Below are positions 8,618-16,406 of a stretch of 64,000 nt of DNA, one piece after another. Made by a program: the position numbers and the translations under genes. The notes under the pieces were generated by a model that had not been told where the DNA came from, ran no database searches, and saw nothing but the letters and a program-made list of their open reading frames with translations. The DNA lies in contig NZ_CP083553.1 of the NCBI RefSeq assembly GCF_025144465.1, positions 1,982,001 to 2,046,000 on the forward strand. Direction: 5' to 3'. Each line of letters begins with the position of its first letter. The first letter of the stretch is position 1. This DNA comes from Leisingera sp. S132 (lineage in GTDB: Bacteria > Pseudomonadota > Alphaproteobacteria > Rhodobacterales > Rhodobacteraceae).

Positions 8618-9090
8618 CAGAAAATGCCGGGGGTATTGGCGGGGTTGAAAACCTTGGAGCCGAACTGCTGCTCCAAGATGGTTTCGACGCTCATAGTGCC
8701 ACTGATAGTAAGGGCGTCATACTCGGCAGCGCGCATTTCCACCTCCAATGGCGGCCACTCATCAATGTCCGGCGTCTCCGCCAGAACCCAGACGATGCTG
8801 GCCTGCACAACACCGCGCACCAGGCGCAGCGCCTGGACAAGCCGCCGGTCCACGTTGTCCGCGGTCCAGCCAACCACCGGAACACCTTCCGCCTCTTCGT
8901 CCGGAAGCGACACGTTGAACGCCAAGGGTTCAAACACCTTGCCCAAGCGGGTGACTGGCTCAGTGTTCGGGACCAGGCGGATTTCATCCTCCCAATCTTC
9001 CTGCGTCAGTGTGATCAGCGGCAGAATAACCGCGCCGGTCTCCTGCGCATGCATGGCCCGGCGCATGTTCTCGCTTAGCGTGGACCTCAT
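8617..9090 (-). CDS. Minor tail protein (DUF1833-like)
   Basis: The ATG at 9090 overlaps the upstream stop as ATGA, with GGAG nine bases before it; 157 residues. It starts MRSTLSENMRRAMHAQETGAVILPLITLTQEDW and contains VEMRAAEYDALTISGTMSVETILEQQFGSKVF near the end. This is the pattern of the DUF1833 tail proteins that occupy the gpL/gpK position in many alphaproteobacterial siphophages. It is probably a tail tip component. Confidence 0.75.
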   Translation of the reverse strand: MRSTLSENMRRAMHAQETGAVILPLITLTQEDWEDEIRLVPNTEPVTRLGKVFEPLAFNVSLPDEEAEGVPVVGWTADNVDRRLVQALRLVRGVVQASIVWVLAETPDIDEWPPLEVEMRAAEYDALTISGTMSVETILEQQFGSKVFNPANTPGIF

Positions 9091-9440
9091 GGCAGCCGCT
9101 CCGCTGGAACAGTGATCGACCACTTACCGCCGCCAATTGGGCGCAGTCGTGCCGCAGATAGCCGGAAAGGAGCCTCCAAGCCATCCAGCGGATCGACCAT
9201 CAGAACAGGCAAAGATCCTTGCGCAAGATCTACCCGCCAGAAGGCCCGGAATTCAGCCACCTGAACCCCTGTATAGGCAGGGTGAAAGAGGGTGTAGCTA
9301 TCGGGAACCGCCGTGAACCTGGGACGGACCTTTGCAGGCCCGTGTTCCATGGAAGTCCGCAAGGCGCCATCACCGAAGGCAACGCCCAACCCGCCCAGCC
9401 GGTCGAGGCTGGGCAGGCTGCCAGGAAAGGAAACCGCCAT
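9087..9440 (-). CDS. Minor tail protein, tail-tip module
   Basis: This 117-residue protein has the pattern FPGSLPSLDRLGG...RPRFTAVPDSYTLFHPAYTGVQVAEFRAFWRVDL, seen in small tail proteins encoded directly after the tape measure in alphaproteobacterial phages (gpM-like position). Its stop overlaps the next start. Its stop-start spacing with the tape-measure gene is zero bases. No enzymatic motif is seen. Confidence 0.72.
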   Translation of the reverse strand: MAVSFPGSLPSLDRLGGLGVAFGDGALRTSMEHGPAKVRPRFTAVPDSYTLFHPAYTGVQVAEFRAFWRVDLAQGSLPVLMVDPLDGLEAPFRLSAARLRPIGGGKWSITVPAERLP

Positions 9441-11627
9441 TTAAACCCCCTGCGCCTTGGGTCGAAGATTGAAACGCTGCCTCAGAGCGCGGTCAAACTT
9501 GCCCTCGCCAATGCCCTTTCTGACAGCATTCTCCAGAAATACATCGACCCGCCCCGGTGCGGTTTGCTCTGCCCGGACCTCCTCAGATCCGGACGAAGAA
9601 TGCACGACAACGGTCAAATCAATCACGGGGTCCGAAGCCTGCCCTTGTGAAACCTGAGCGCGGACGCCCAACTTGCCGCCCGGCCCGCGCGACAACGGCA
9701 TAATCGCCTCCGGGCCAGCCTCTCCCATCAGGCCAGTGCCGCCGCGCATCGGGAAGACCGTCGGCGCTGAAACGACACCGCCCTTGGCAAATGCCTGGAC
9801 GCGCCCCCCGGAAAAGACATTGCCATTTGCCGAGGCAACAACCGGCCCAAACAGATTTCCAATGCCAAGATGCCCGAACAAACTCGACAGCGAATTAGTC
9901 AGAACCTGATCCAACAGCTTGTCAGTCAGGCGATTCAGTGCATCACCAGCACTCTCCGATCCTCGAATGATTGAGGAAAACGTAGATGCAAAGGATTGCT
10001 CTGTGGACTTTGCGGCCGCCTCAACGCGGCGGGTCTTTTCCTCCGCCTCATCAAGCTCGTTGCCCAAACCTTTGACCTTACCCCCTGCCCCAGCAGAGGC
10101 CGCACCCAGGGCGTCAATCCCGTCGACTGTGATATCCAGTGTCCGGTTCAGGTTCTCAGTGTGGCGGACCATTGCGGTGTCGGAACGCATGACGCGGGTC
10201 GCCACCTCCTTGCGGCGGGACTCTGCAATCTCCAGCGCCCGGGTTGCCTCGGCCAGCTCTGCCCGCGCGGCGGCCAGATCGTCCTCGATCACGTTGTCGA
10301 CCATGTTACCCATGAGATATCCGGATCCCAGGCCTTCTTTCATCGACTGATGGCTGGACAATTCAGATTGAAGCATGGCGATATTCGCAGCAGCGGCTTC
10401 CCTGGCAGCTTTAGCCATGTCGTAATAGTCGTTTGCAGCGTCAATAGCTGCAGCACCGGCATTGGGCGCCGCCGTCGATTCAAAGACACCAAGGGAGGCG
10501 TTGAGCGCAGCTTGCGCCTCTTGAACCTGCTCCAGAGGTGTCTTCACCTTTCCGGCGTTCTCCCGGAATACCAGGAAGTATGCCGCCGCACCGCCGACCA
10601 GTGCCGCCAGAACCCCCCAGGGGCCTGTTGCAACCGCCATGGCCGCCGCCATCCTGGGGGCCAGTGTTATGATTGCCCCCATACCCTTGCCGACCCCGAC
10701 CAGCGCAGTAGCCGCAACCGGCAGGCTCAGCGACAGCAGGCCGATAGCGGCAATTGCAGGCCCGAGGGCAACAGCCAGCCCGCCAGCCAGGACAATGTTT
10801 TGCTTAACCTCCGGGGACAGTGCGGAAAACCACTGAATTGCCCCGCTGACATGCTCTTTCAAAGGCACAAGGAACGGGACAATTTCTTTGCCGAGTTCTT
10901 CTTTGACGTCGCCAATTGCGTTCGAAAGCTGGCGCCACTGACCCAGCGGCAGATCCGCCGCAGCAGCAGCCTGCCCCTGGAACTGCGTTTCCAGCTCTTT
11001 CAGGATCAAAGCCTGCGCGGCAGCAACATCGCCGGTTTCAACCAGCGACTTGATCACCTTTTTCTGATCATCGGAAAACTGAACACCGGAACGGCCCAGG
11101 GCCGAGATCCCTTTAATGGGATCATTCAGCGCCTTACCCACCAGTATGGATGCGCTTTTCAGGTCCATTTTCAGGAGCGTCGCCATGTCCAGGACATTGG
11201 TTTGCGCCCGTTCAAAAACATCTCCCTGGATCTTGGTGAACGTCAGCAGGGGCGCCGTCACATTGCGCAGGATATCCTCGTCTCCAAAGGTGGTGACACC
11301 CTGCAACGCGGCCGCCATACCTTTCAATTCCTGAGCCGACAGGCGGGCGGCGCCTCCGGTGGAGCGGATAGCCTGCTCTACCGTCCGTTCCGCCTCTGCC
11401 TGCTGGTCATAGAGCTGCACAGACTGCTTTCCGATATAAGCCAGCGGCGCAGTCAGGGCGGCGCTCAGCCCAGCCCCGACGTTGCGAATAGACCGGCCTG
11501 CGCGGCGGGCATAATCATTTACACCCGCCAGCGCGCCTTTCACCCCCTTCAGGTCATTCCGCGTCCGGTCGAAGGCCGAGGCGGTGCGTGACTGCGCCGT
11601 AATGTCGAATTTCAGCAGATCAAGCAT
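9441..11627 (-). CDS. Tail tape measure protein
   Basis: The 728-residue protein opens with coiled-coil-prone sequence (FDRTRNDLKGVKGALAGVNDYARRAGRSIRNVGAGLSA). It has a hydrophobic central region (about 275-355, LAGGLAVALGPAIAAIGLLSL and VLAALVGGAAAYFLVF) and a second helical region (about 420-560). The C-terminal part contains GGVVSAPTVFPMRGGTGLMGEAGPEAIMPLSRG, a hallmark of lambda/HK97 tape measures. Its length predicts a tail of roughly 100 nm by the usual scaling rule. It starts within the end of the frameshifted chaperone extension, overlapping by eight bases. Confidence 0.93.
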   Translation of the reverse strand: MLDLLKFDITAQSRTASAFDRTRNDLKGVKGALAGVNDYARRAGRSIRNVGAGLSAALTAPLAYIGKQSVQLYDQQAEAERTVEQAIRSTGGAARLSAQELKGMAAALQGVTTFGDEDILRNVTAPLLTFTKIQGDVFERAQTNVLDMATLLKMDLKSASILVGKALNDPIKGISALGRSGVQFSDDQKKVIKSLVETGDVAAAQALILKELETQFQGQAAAAADLPLGQWRQLSNAIGDVKEELGKEIVPFLVPLKEHVSGAIQWFSALSPEVKQNIVLAGGLAVALGPAIAAIGLLSLSLPVAATALVGVGKGMGAIITLAPRMAAAMAVATGPWGVLAALVGGAAAYFLVFRENAGKVKTPLEQVQEAQAALNASLGVFESTAAPNAGAAAIDAANDYYDMAKAAREAAAANIAMLQSELSSHQSMKEGLGSGYLMGNMVDNVIEDDLAAARAELAEATRALEIAESRRKEVATRVMRSDTAMVRHTENLNRTLDITVDGIDALGAASAGAGGKVKGLGNELDEAEEKTRRVEAAAKSTEQSFASTFSSIIRGSESAGDALNRLTDKLLDQVLTNSLSSLFGHLGIGNLFGPVVASANGNVFSGGRVQAFAKGGVVSAPTVFPMRGGTGLMGEAGPEAIMPLSRGPGGKLGVRAQVSQGQASDPVIDLTVVVHSSSGSEEVRAEQTAPGRVDVFLENAVRKGIGEGKFDRALRQRFNLRPKAQGV

Positions 11628-11772
11628 GCTGCGCCTCGTCTCTCAGATCCAGGTATGCATCCAGAAGATCCGCCTCAAAAGCGGGCAGATCCTTCATGAT
11701 TTGATGGGGGTACTTGCCCAGGGCGAGGGCGATCCGGCAGACAGCTTGCGCCCGCCGGTCGCCCTTCAGGCG
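11620..11772 (-). CDS. gpT-like extension of the tail assembly chaperone, read by -1 frameshift
   Basis: A 50-codon frame begins without its own start right after the slippery site and ends with TGA at 11620. It reads RLKGDRRAQAVCRIALALGKYPHQIM...DLRDEAQHA. Fused to the first 162 residues of the upstream protein it gives a 212-residue gpGT-type product. In lambda and related phages this longer form binds the tape measure during tail assembly. The extension ends eight bases inside the tape-measure gene. An internal ATG exists but would give only a 25-residue peptide. Confidence 0.82.
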   Translation of the reverse strand, partial: RLKGDRRAQAVCRIALALGKYPHQIMKDLPAFEADLLDAYLDLRDEAQHA

Positions 11773-12257
11773 TTTTTTAGGGGCTGCTTTGCCTCATGAG
11801 CGGCGGCGATCCGCTCCAGGTGATAGAGCAGCAAATGCGGCTTCGCGTCTTTGACGGCCGCGGTCAGTTCCGGGCAATCCTTCAGGACTGACAGCATCGC
11901 CTCGCGGAGCTGTTCACCATTCAGACCGGCCAGCTCACGGTTCGCCGTCTCACCAACCTCCCCGGCCGCCTCCCGCATAACCCGCGCCACGACCGCGAAC
12001 TCCATCCGGTGAAGTTCGGCCTTGACCGCAGGTTCATTCGGGAAGGCGGGCGTGCCATCGGCGTTTTTCGCCTGATGAATCAGCCCCGACACCATCAGAG
12101 CATGCTCATCATCCGGCCGGATACCCTTGCGGATCGCCTCATGATCTGCCAGCGACAGCGGCGGGAAAAACAGGTCGATACCATATTCCGGCACATGGAC
12201 CTTGACCATTTTGCGGTCGCTGTGGACCGATTTCAGCTTTGCCAGAATATCGCTCAT
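11766..12257 (-). CDS. Tail assembly chaperone, short form (gpG-like)
   Basis: This 163-residue protein (MSDILAKLKSVHSDRKMVKVHVPEYGIDLFF) has a beta-rich N-terminus and helical C-terminus, the size and place of gpG-type chaperones between tail tube and tape measure. It ends QPLKNA, directly after a slippery A AAA AAC site that allows a fraction of ribosomes to produce a longer form. The start overlaps the tail-tube stop. Its stop lies six bases upstream of the slippery site in coordinate terms. Confidence 0.85.
   Translation of the reverse strand: MSDILAKLKSVHSDRKMVKVHVPEYGIDLFFPPLSLADHEAIRKGIRPDDEHALMVSGLIHQAKNADGTPAFPNEPAVKAELHRMEFAVVARVMREAAGEVGETANRELAGLNGEQLREAMLSVLKDCPELTAAVKDAKPHLLLYHLERIAAAHEAKQPLKNA
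11772..11778 (-). other. Programmed -1 ribosomal frameshift site, A AAA AAC
   Basis: On the minus strand the end of the chaperone gene reads CTA AAA AAC GCC TGA. The heptamer A AAA AAC is in the correct X XXY YYZ phase for a -1 slip, and lies two codons before the zero-frame stop. After the slip the frame stays open for 50 codons. Position (between tail tube and tape measure) and phase match the conserved frameshift of long-tailed phages. Confidence 0.87.
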
Positions 12258-12646
12258 CAGGCCACCGCCGCGATGTTCAGGGCGCCCTTGCCCTTGGCCG
12301 AGTATTCACGGGTTGCCTCGCCGTCATGGCTGCCGCCGACCTTCTGCGACAGGATCGACACCGTGCCGGAGTAGTAGGTTTTTCCGCTGCCGTCGCCCTC
12401 GGTGTAACCTTCGAAGGTCACAACATCCCCGGCCCGCAGGGTCTGGTTCGCACCGGCGGCGTGGTCAGCCAGATAGCTGAGGCTCGCAGTCCAGCCCGGA
12501 ATGGTGGTGTCATGGTCCTGCCAGGTATCCCCGGCAGCCGTCAGATCCACATCCCCCACGGTTTCCTCGATATCGACCTGCCGGAGGCCGTCAATGACAT
12601 TCCCCCCGAGTTTGGTCACTGCGTTTTTCAGTGTATGCCGCGCCAT
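12257..12646 (-). CDS. Major tail tube protein
   Basis: This 129-residue protein (MARHTLKNAVTKLGGNVIDGLRQVDIEETVGDVDLTAAGDTWQDHDTTIPGWTASLSYL) is beta-rich. It lies between the tail completion gene and the tail chaperone. The W-x-A-S-L-x-Y-L region and the E-A-T-R-E-Y-S-A-K-G-K-G end fit small tail tube proteins of alphaproteobacterial siphophages. It would polymerise around the tape measure. The stop overlaps the start of the chaperone gene. Confidence 0.82.
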   Translation of the reverse strand: MARHTLKNAVTKLGGNVIDGLRQVDIEETVGDVDLTAAGDTWQDHDTTIPGWTASLSYLADHAAGANQTLRAGDVVTFEGYTEGDGSGKTYYSGTVSILSQKVGGSHDGEATREYSAKGKGALNIAAVA

Positions 12647-12670
12647 GAGCGGGTCCCTTTCTGCTGATGT

Positions 12671-13093
12671 TTACGCTGGCAGTCCTTCCGGGGTGAACCT
12701 CACCGCCCGGAATGTCATGTTCAGCTTTCCAATCCGGCGAGATCCCTCGCCGGACATGTCGATATCTGTGCTCTCAAGCTGGTGATCACCTTCGCCGTGA
12801 TCAGCCAGCACGGGCAGAACCAGCGCCTCGATAAGGGCGCTGACATCATCCAGATTGTCTTCCAGATCCTCAATGCCTTCGCATCGGTACTGCACGACAA
12901 CATCAGTTGCCCGCAGCACCTGTGTTGCGTCAGATTTCCGGCTTAGTTCGCGGGGCGTGAACACCCCGAAGGCAGGCAGAGCTTTAGGGTCAACATTGTT
13001 GACCCAAGCCTTCAGGACCGTGACACCGGAGAACTCAGGAGCTGCGGAAACCGCATCCCGCAATGCCTTCCGTAATACCGACCGCGGATGCAT
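12671..13093 (-). CDS. Tail completion protein (gpU-like)
   Basis: The true start is probably ATG at 13093 (MHPRSVLRKALRDAVSAAPEFSGVTV), overlapping the stop of the small upstream gene by one base. The frame extends further upstream but only by reading through that gene out of frame. The 140-residue product has the pattern ...VVVQYRCEGIEDLEDNLDDVSALIEALVLPVL... typical of gpU-like tail terminators, which cap the tail tube so it can join the head. Position before the tail tube agrees. Confidence 0.75.
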   Translation of the reverse strand: MHPRSVLRKALRDAVSAAPEFSGVTVLKAWVNNVDPKALPAFGVFTPRELSRKSDATQVLRATDVVVQYRCEGIEDLEDNLDDVSALIEALVLPVLADHGEGDHQLESTDIDMSGEGSRRIGKLNMTFRAVRFTPEGLPA

Positions 13094-13266
13094 CAGGCCT
13101 TGTCCTTGACCTTCCCGTCGGCCCGCTTGCCGAGACCGCGGCGCTCTTCTGCCCCGGCCGCTTGCTCGGGAACCTCGTAAGGGTCGCCGGGCCGCAGCGC
13201 CTTGCCGGTCGGGGATTGCGCAGCGGTGCGGCTCTGCAGCGCCACCATTTTCACACCCTGAGACAT
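13093..13266 (-). CDS. Small phage protein between head-tail connector genes
   Basis: A 57-codon gene runs MSQGVKMVALQSRTAAQSPTGKALRPGDPYEVPEQAAGAEERRGLGKRADGKVKDKA. Its ATG abuts the stop of the preceding connector gene and its stop overlaps the gpU-like start, so it is fully embedded in the coupled operon. It is polar, with a basic C-terminus. Such tiny genes are common between connector and tail completion genes, but no function is known to me. Confidence 0.65.
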   Translation of the reverse strand: MSQGVKMVALQSRTAAQSPTGKALRPGDPYEVPEQAAGAEERRGLGKRADGKVKDKA

Positions 13267-13586
13267 CAGAGTTCCTCCAGTTCATAGATAACAAAAGCAT
13301 CGACAGCCGGGCTGCCGCCAGGCTGTCCATTCAACACGCTGTAGGACTTGCCGTTGCCCGGCTCGATCACACTGCCGCGGACGATGCCGCCCGCATGATC
13401 GGCCGGCACTTTCAAAGTTGGCGAAAGGACAAGGGTGCTGCCGCCATCTTCGTCTGGGATCTCCATTGGATCCTCGCGGAAAACAGCATCCAGTATGTGT
13501 TTACCGCCCTCGGGTGGCGTATGGGAGACCGTGCTGCCAAGTACACTTGTCAGCAGCCCGGCCATCCCATCAAAGTATGACGACAT
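13266..13586 (-). CDS. Head-tail joining protein (gpFII-like, tentative)
   Basis: This 106-residue protein (MSSYFDGMAGLLTSVLGSTVSHTPPEGGKHILDAVFRE) has a predicted beta-rich body ending AVDAFVIYELEEL. It lies between the DUF2190-type head gene and the small gene leading to the tail completion gene. This matches the location and approximate size of lambda gpFII-like connectors (about 115 residues). The family call rests mainly on position and length. Confidence 0.65.
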   Translation of the reverse strand: MSSYFDGMAGLLTSVLGSTVSHTPPEGGKHILDAVFREDPMEIPDEDGGSTLVLSPTLKVPADHAGGIVRGSVIEPGNGKSYSVLNGQPGGSPAVDAFVIYELEEL

Positions 13587-13592
13587 CAGATC

Positions 13593-13925
13593 TTAGCGGA
13601 CTGCACCGTCCAGCAACACCGTGCCGGTGTCGGAAGGATCTGCCGCCGCCAGGGTCGCCGCACCAACCAGCGTGTTGCCGCTGGCAGCCGTAGTGGTGCG
13701 CTTGTTGGTATCGTCCCAGTAGATTTTCGCCCCCTGGGTCCAGGCCTGCGCACTGGTTTTGATCAAGTCAAAGACCCCGCGGCGTTTGATCTGCACCGGC
13801 TCACCTGCTAGCGCATCAATCGAGGCGATGCCGAAGATAGCACCCACCTTGCAGCCCTCTCCGGACTTGACGTCATAGGGGGCGGTAACGGTCAGGACTT
13901 CACCCTCCTGCAGTTGGTTTTTCAT
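13593..13925 (-). CDS. Capsid decoration/cement protein (DUF2190 family)
   Basis: This 110-residue protein starts MKNQLQEGEVLTVTAPYDVKSGEGCKVGAIFGIAS. It contains the DUF2190 pattern VFDLIKTSAQAWTQGAKIYWDDTNKRTTTAAS with a C-terminal GTVLLDG. These proteins follow the major capsid gene in many phages and are thought to decorate the capsid. GGAGGG upstream of the ATG, partly within the intergenic spacer after the capsid gene, fits a strongly translated gene. Confidence 0.85.
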   Translation of the reverse strand: MKNQLQEGEVLTVTAPYDVKSGEGCKVGAIFGIASIDALAGEPVQIKRRGVFDLIKTSAQAWTQGAKIYWDDTNKRTTTAASGNTLVGAATLAAADPSDTGTVLLDGAVR

Positions 13926-13973
13926 GGTTTCCCTTTCCGGCCGGATTTCATCAGGCCTTGCTCCAGAAAGACC

Positions 13974-13997
13974 AAGGGCAGCCGAATGGCCGCCCTT
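13974..13997 (-). terminator. Hairpin after the capsid gene, possible weak terminator or attenuator
   Basis: Arms AAGGGCaGCC / GGCcGCCCTT enclose a short GAAT loop between the capsid gene (ends 14028) and the decoration gene (starts 13925). On the minus strand it is followed by only a patchy T-rich stretch, so partial readthrough is likely. It may adjust the capsid to tail expression ratio or stabilise the capsid mRNA. Confidence 0.45.
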
Positions 13998-14027
13998 TGG
14001 TCACATCAGTTTTTCAGGCGAATTGAC

Positions 14028-16406
14028 TTACTGCCCGGGGTTTTTGTACATCCCGTGCCACGCCATCGGCGAAACGCCGGCATCCAGGCGAACCTTCATT
14101 TCGGTGCCGTCGACGGTCCAGCCTTCCTGCTGCTCGATGTAGGGTTCACGCTGGCCATCCAGGTAGGCGACTTCGATGGTGTCGTGGGCTTCCGGATCCG
14201 CCAGCAGGAACCAGGCATTGCCGCTGACACGCGCATCCAGAATCGGCTCCGCCGACTTGTAGACGGTGTTATAGGCCTGGGAACCCTTGCCACCCGAGGT
14301 GTCGGGAGCTTTTTCGGAATTCAGCGCGCGAAGAACGGCAGCCCGCTGCGTCGTGCGCGCCAGCAAGTATTTCGGCTGGATGTTCAGGACAGCGTTCTCG
14401 TCCTTGGTTTCACGCGGCTTCTGCTCCGCCATGGCCGTCAGACCCGCGTCAATCGTGCCCTCGGACGGCGCGGCGCCGCTTCCCGCAAGGTTGCCGTGGT
14501 CCGCATGGAACAGCGCTTTGCCATCAGACATTGCGGGATTGCTGTTCAGAACAGCAAAGACCATCGCGCCAACCGTCCGTTTGGAAGCCCGGCCCATCTT
14601 GCGCGGAATATCGGTGAAGGCGTCGAGATCGTCATTGATGATGGCCTGGCGGGAAATCTTGAACAGCTTGCCGTAGGTTGCCAGCATGATCTCCTCGCCG
14701 AAATCGCCGATGGTTGCATAGTTGAATTCGGCGTCTTCGCCGACTTCATCGAGCGCCGGGAACAGCCCCATGCCGACCCGCTTGGTTTTCTTGAAGTCGG
14801 TCAGGACGCCAGCCCGGGTGAACTGCTCAAAGCTCTCCGCAGCCTCCTGGTAGCCCAGCAGCATGGACTTGTGCGCCACATCAGCCAGGACGTGGCCAAA
14901 GTCGGCAGTGGTGTGCTGACCGCCCGCCATACTGGGAACAAAGGCCGCACCAACCATCTGCATTGCGCCGCCCACCGGCACAGCCAGACCGCGCGACGTC
15001 AGTGTGTAGCGGGCCATTTCGCGCAGAGACATGGAATAGAACTCATTGCGCTTGCCGCCATCCAGGCCAGCTTTTGCCGAAAGTGCCTCGACCATACCGG
15101 CGTGGGTCCTCTCAACGCTGTCCGATACGATCCGCACCGACGTATCAGCGTTGCGGATATCGCCGCCGTCCTGGGCGTTTGCCGCCACCTTGTCGATGAC
15201 CTTCATGCCAGCCGCCTCGACCGTGCAACCGCTCTCCACCAGCTCCTGCGCGAACGCAGCGGACAAGCCCGCCTTGGCAACCATGCCGGTGATCTTGCCC
15301 GCACGGGCAGTGGCCTCCGCAGCCGCATCAGGCGCGCCCGCACCCTGGGTTTCGGCGCCCTGTCCGGCCACCACCTTATCCTTGACCTCACCACTCATGT
15401 GGCTCTCCTTTTGCTTCTGGGGAACCTCTGCCCCGGTTTCGCAGCCGGGGCTGCACAGAGAAACGGCGCCCGCATCCGGGATGCTGCCATCCCATGCGCC
15501 GGTTTCATTCACCGACGCGACCATCGCGTCGAATGCCTTTTTCGGATCGGCCATGCGGTCAGCGAGGCCGAGACGAACCGCCTCGGGACCATCGAAACAC
15601 CGGGCCTCTGATTTCAGGGCCGCGGCCATGTCGAACCGGTCTCCGCGCCCCTCGCCGACTAGCTGCGCGAAGGACACCCGCATTTTCTCGCATTGCTCCT
15701 GCCATTCCTGCAGCAGCGCCTCAGGCAGCGGCTCAATGGAGTTGCCTTCAGCCTTGCGCTCGCCCGCCCGGATCACAGTGACCGTGATCCCCTCCTGGTC
15801 CAGCTTGCGGGATTGCTCCGCATGCATGGCAATGACGCCGATGGAACCGCAGCCGCCGAACTCCGGCACCGTGATAAGGTCTGCCTGGCTCGCCAAGGCA
15901 TAGCCTGCGGAATAGGCGCTTTCGGCGCAGAAGGCATAAACCGGCTTGGACTTCCGCACTTCGCGGATCATTGCTGCCAGTTCAAAAGCCCCGGCGGCCT
16001 CGCCGCCCGGCGTGTCCAGTTCGAGGGCGATAGCCTTGATATCAGGATCCGAGGCCGCGGCCGAGATCTGCGCCCGCAGCCCCTCATAGCTGGTCATACC
16101 CGAAGACTGCCCTAGCCAGGATCCGCGCCGCACCAGCGAGCCGACCACCTCGATCACAGCCACCCCGCCGTGCTTGATATAGCCACGGCGCTCCTGCGTC
16201 AGGTATGTGGACATGCCGTCATGCAGGATTGACCCCGCCCGCGGCCCGGTAAAGCCGCCGGCATGTTCGCCCATTGTCGCACCCAGTTCGATCTGAACAC
16301 CCAGAACCCGCGGACTGAAAGCCTCAGCAATCACGCGCGCCTTCCGCTCCTCGATCATCAGCGGAACGCCAAACATCCGCTGCGCGATTTGGGTCATGCT
16401 ACTCAT
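14028..16406 (-). CDS. Fused S49 prohead protease and major capsid protein
   Basis: From ATG at 16406 (GGAGAGG five bases upstream, overlapping the portal stop) the product has 792 residues. Residues about 60-290 are an S49/SppA-like protease: ALELDTPGGEA, the catalytic Ser in AYSAGYALASQAD, then GCGSIGVIAMH. Residues about 340-430 are a linker rich in Ala/Gly, like a scaffold. The rest (FYSMSLREMARYTL, AFVPSMAGGQHTTADF, ISRQAIINDDLDAF, FHADHGNLAGSG) matches the Mu gpT-like/HK97-type capsid domain. The protease would process the scaffold part and release the mature capsid subunit. The usual separate capsid gene is absent, so this fusion supplies it. Confidence 0.9.
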   Translation of the reverse strand: MSSMTQIAQRMFGVPLMIEERKARVIAEAFSPRVLGVQIELGATMGEHAGGFTGPRAGSILHDGMSTYLTQERRGYIKHGGVAVIEVVGSLVRRGSWLGQSSGMTSYEGLRAQISAAASDPDIKAIALELDTPGGEAAGAFELAAMIREVRKSKPVYAFCAESAYSAGYALASQADLITVPEFGGCGSIGVIAMHAEQSRKLDQEGITVTVIRAGERKAEGNSIEPLPEALLQEWQEQCEKMRVSFAQLVGEGRGDRFDMAAALKSEARCFDGPEAVRLGLADRMADPKKAFDAMVASVNETGAWDGSIPDAGAVSLCSPGCETGAEVPQKQKESHMSGEVKDKVVAGQGAETQGAGAPDAAAEATARAGKITGMVAKAGLSAAFAQELVESGCTVEAAGMKVIDKVAANAQDGGDIRNADTSVRIVSDSVERTHAGMVEALSAKAGLDGGKRNEFYSMSLREMARYTLTSRGLAVPVGGAMQMVGAAFVPSMAGGQHTTADFGHVLADVAHKSMLLGYQEAAESFEQFTRAGVLTDFKKTKRVGMGLFPALDEVGEDAEFNYATIGDFGEEIMLATYGKLFKISRQAIINDDLDAFTDIPRKMGRASKRTVGAMVFAVLNSNPAMSDGKALFHADHGNLAGSGAAPSEGTIDAGLTAMAEQKPRETKDENAVLNIQPKYLLARTTQRAAVLRALNSEKAPDTSGGKGSQAYNTVYKSAEPILDARVSGNAWFLLADPEAHDTIEVAYLDGQREPYIEQQEGWTVDGTEMKVRLDAGVSPMAWHGMYKNPGQ

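Noticed and set aside
9996-11591. Plus-strand open frame opposite the tape measure gene
   Set aside because: No domain, no start signal, and opposite to a well-supported gene.
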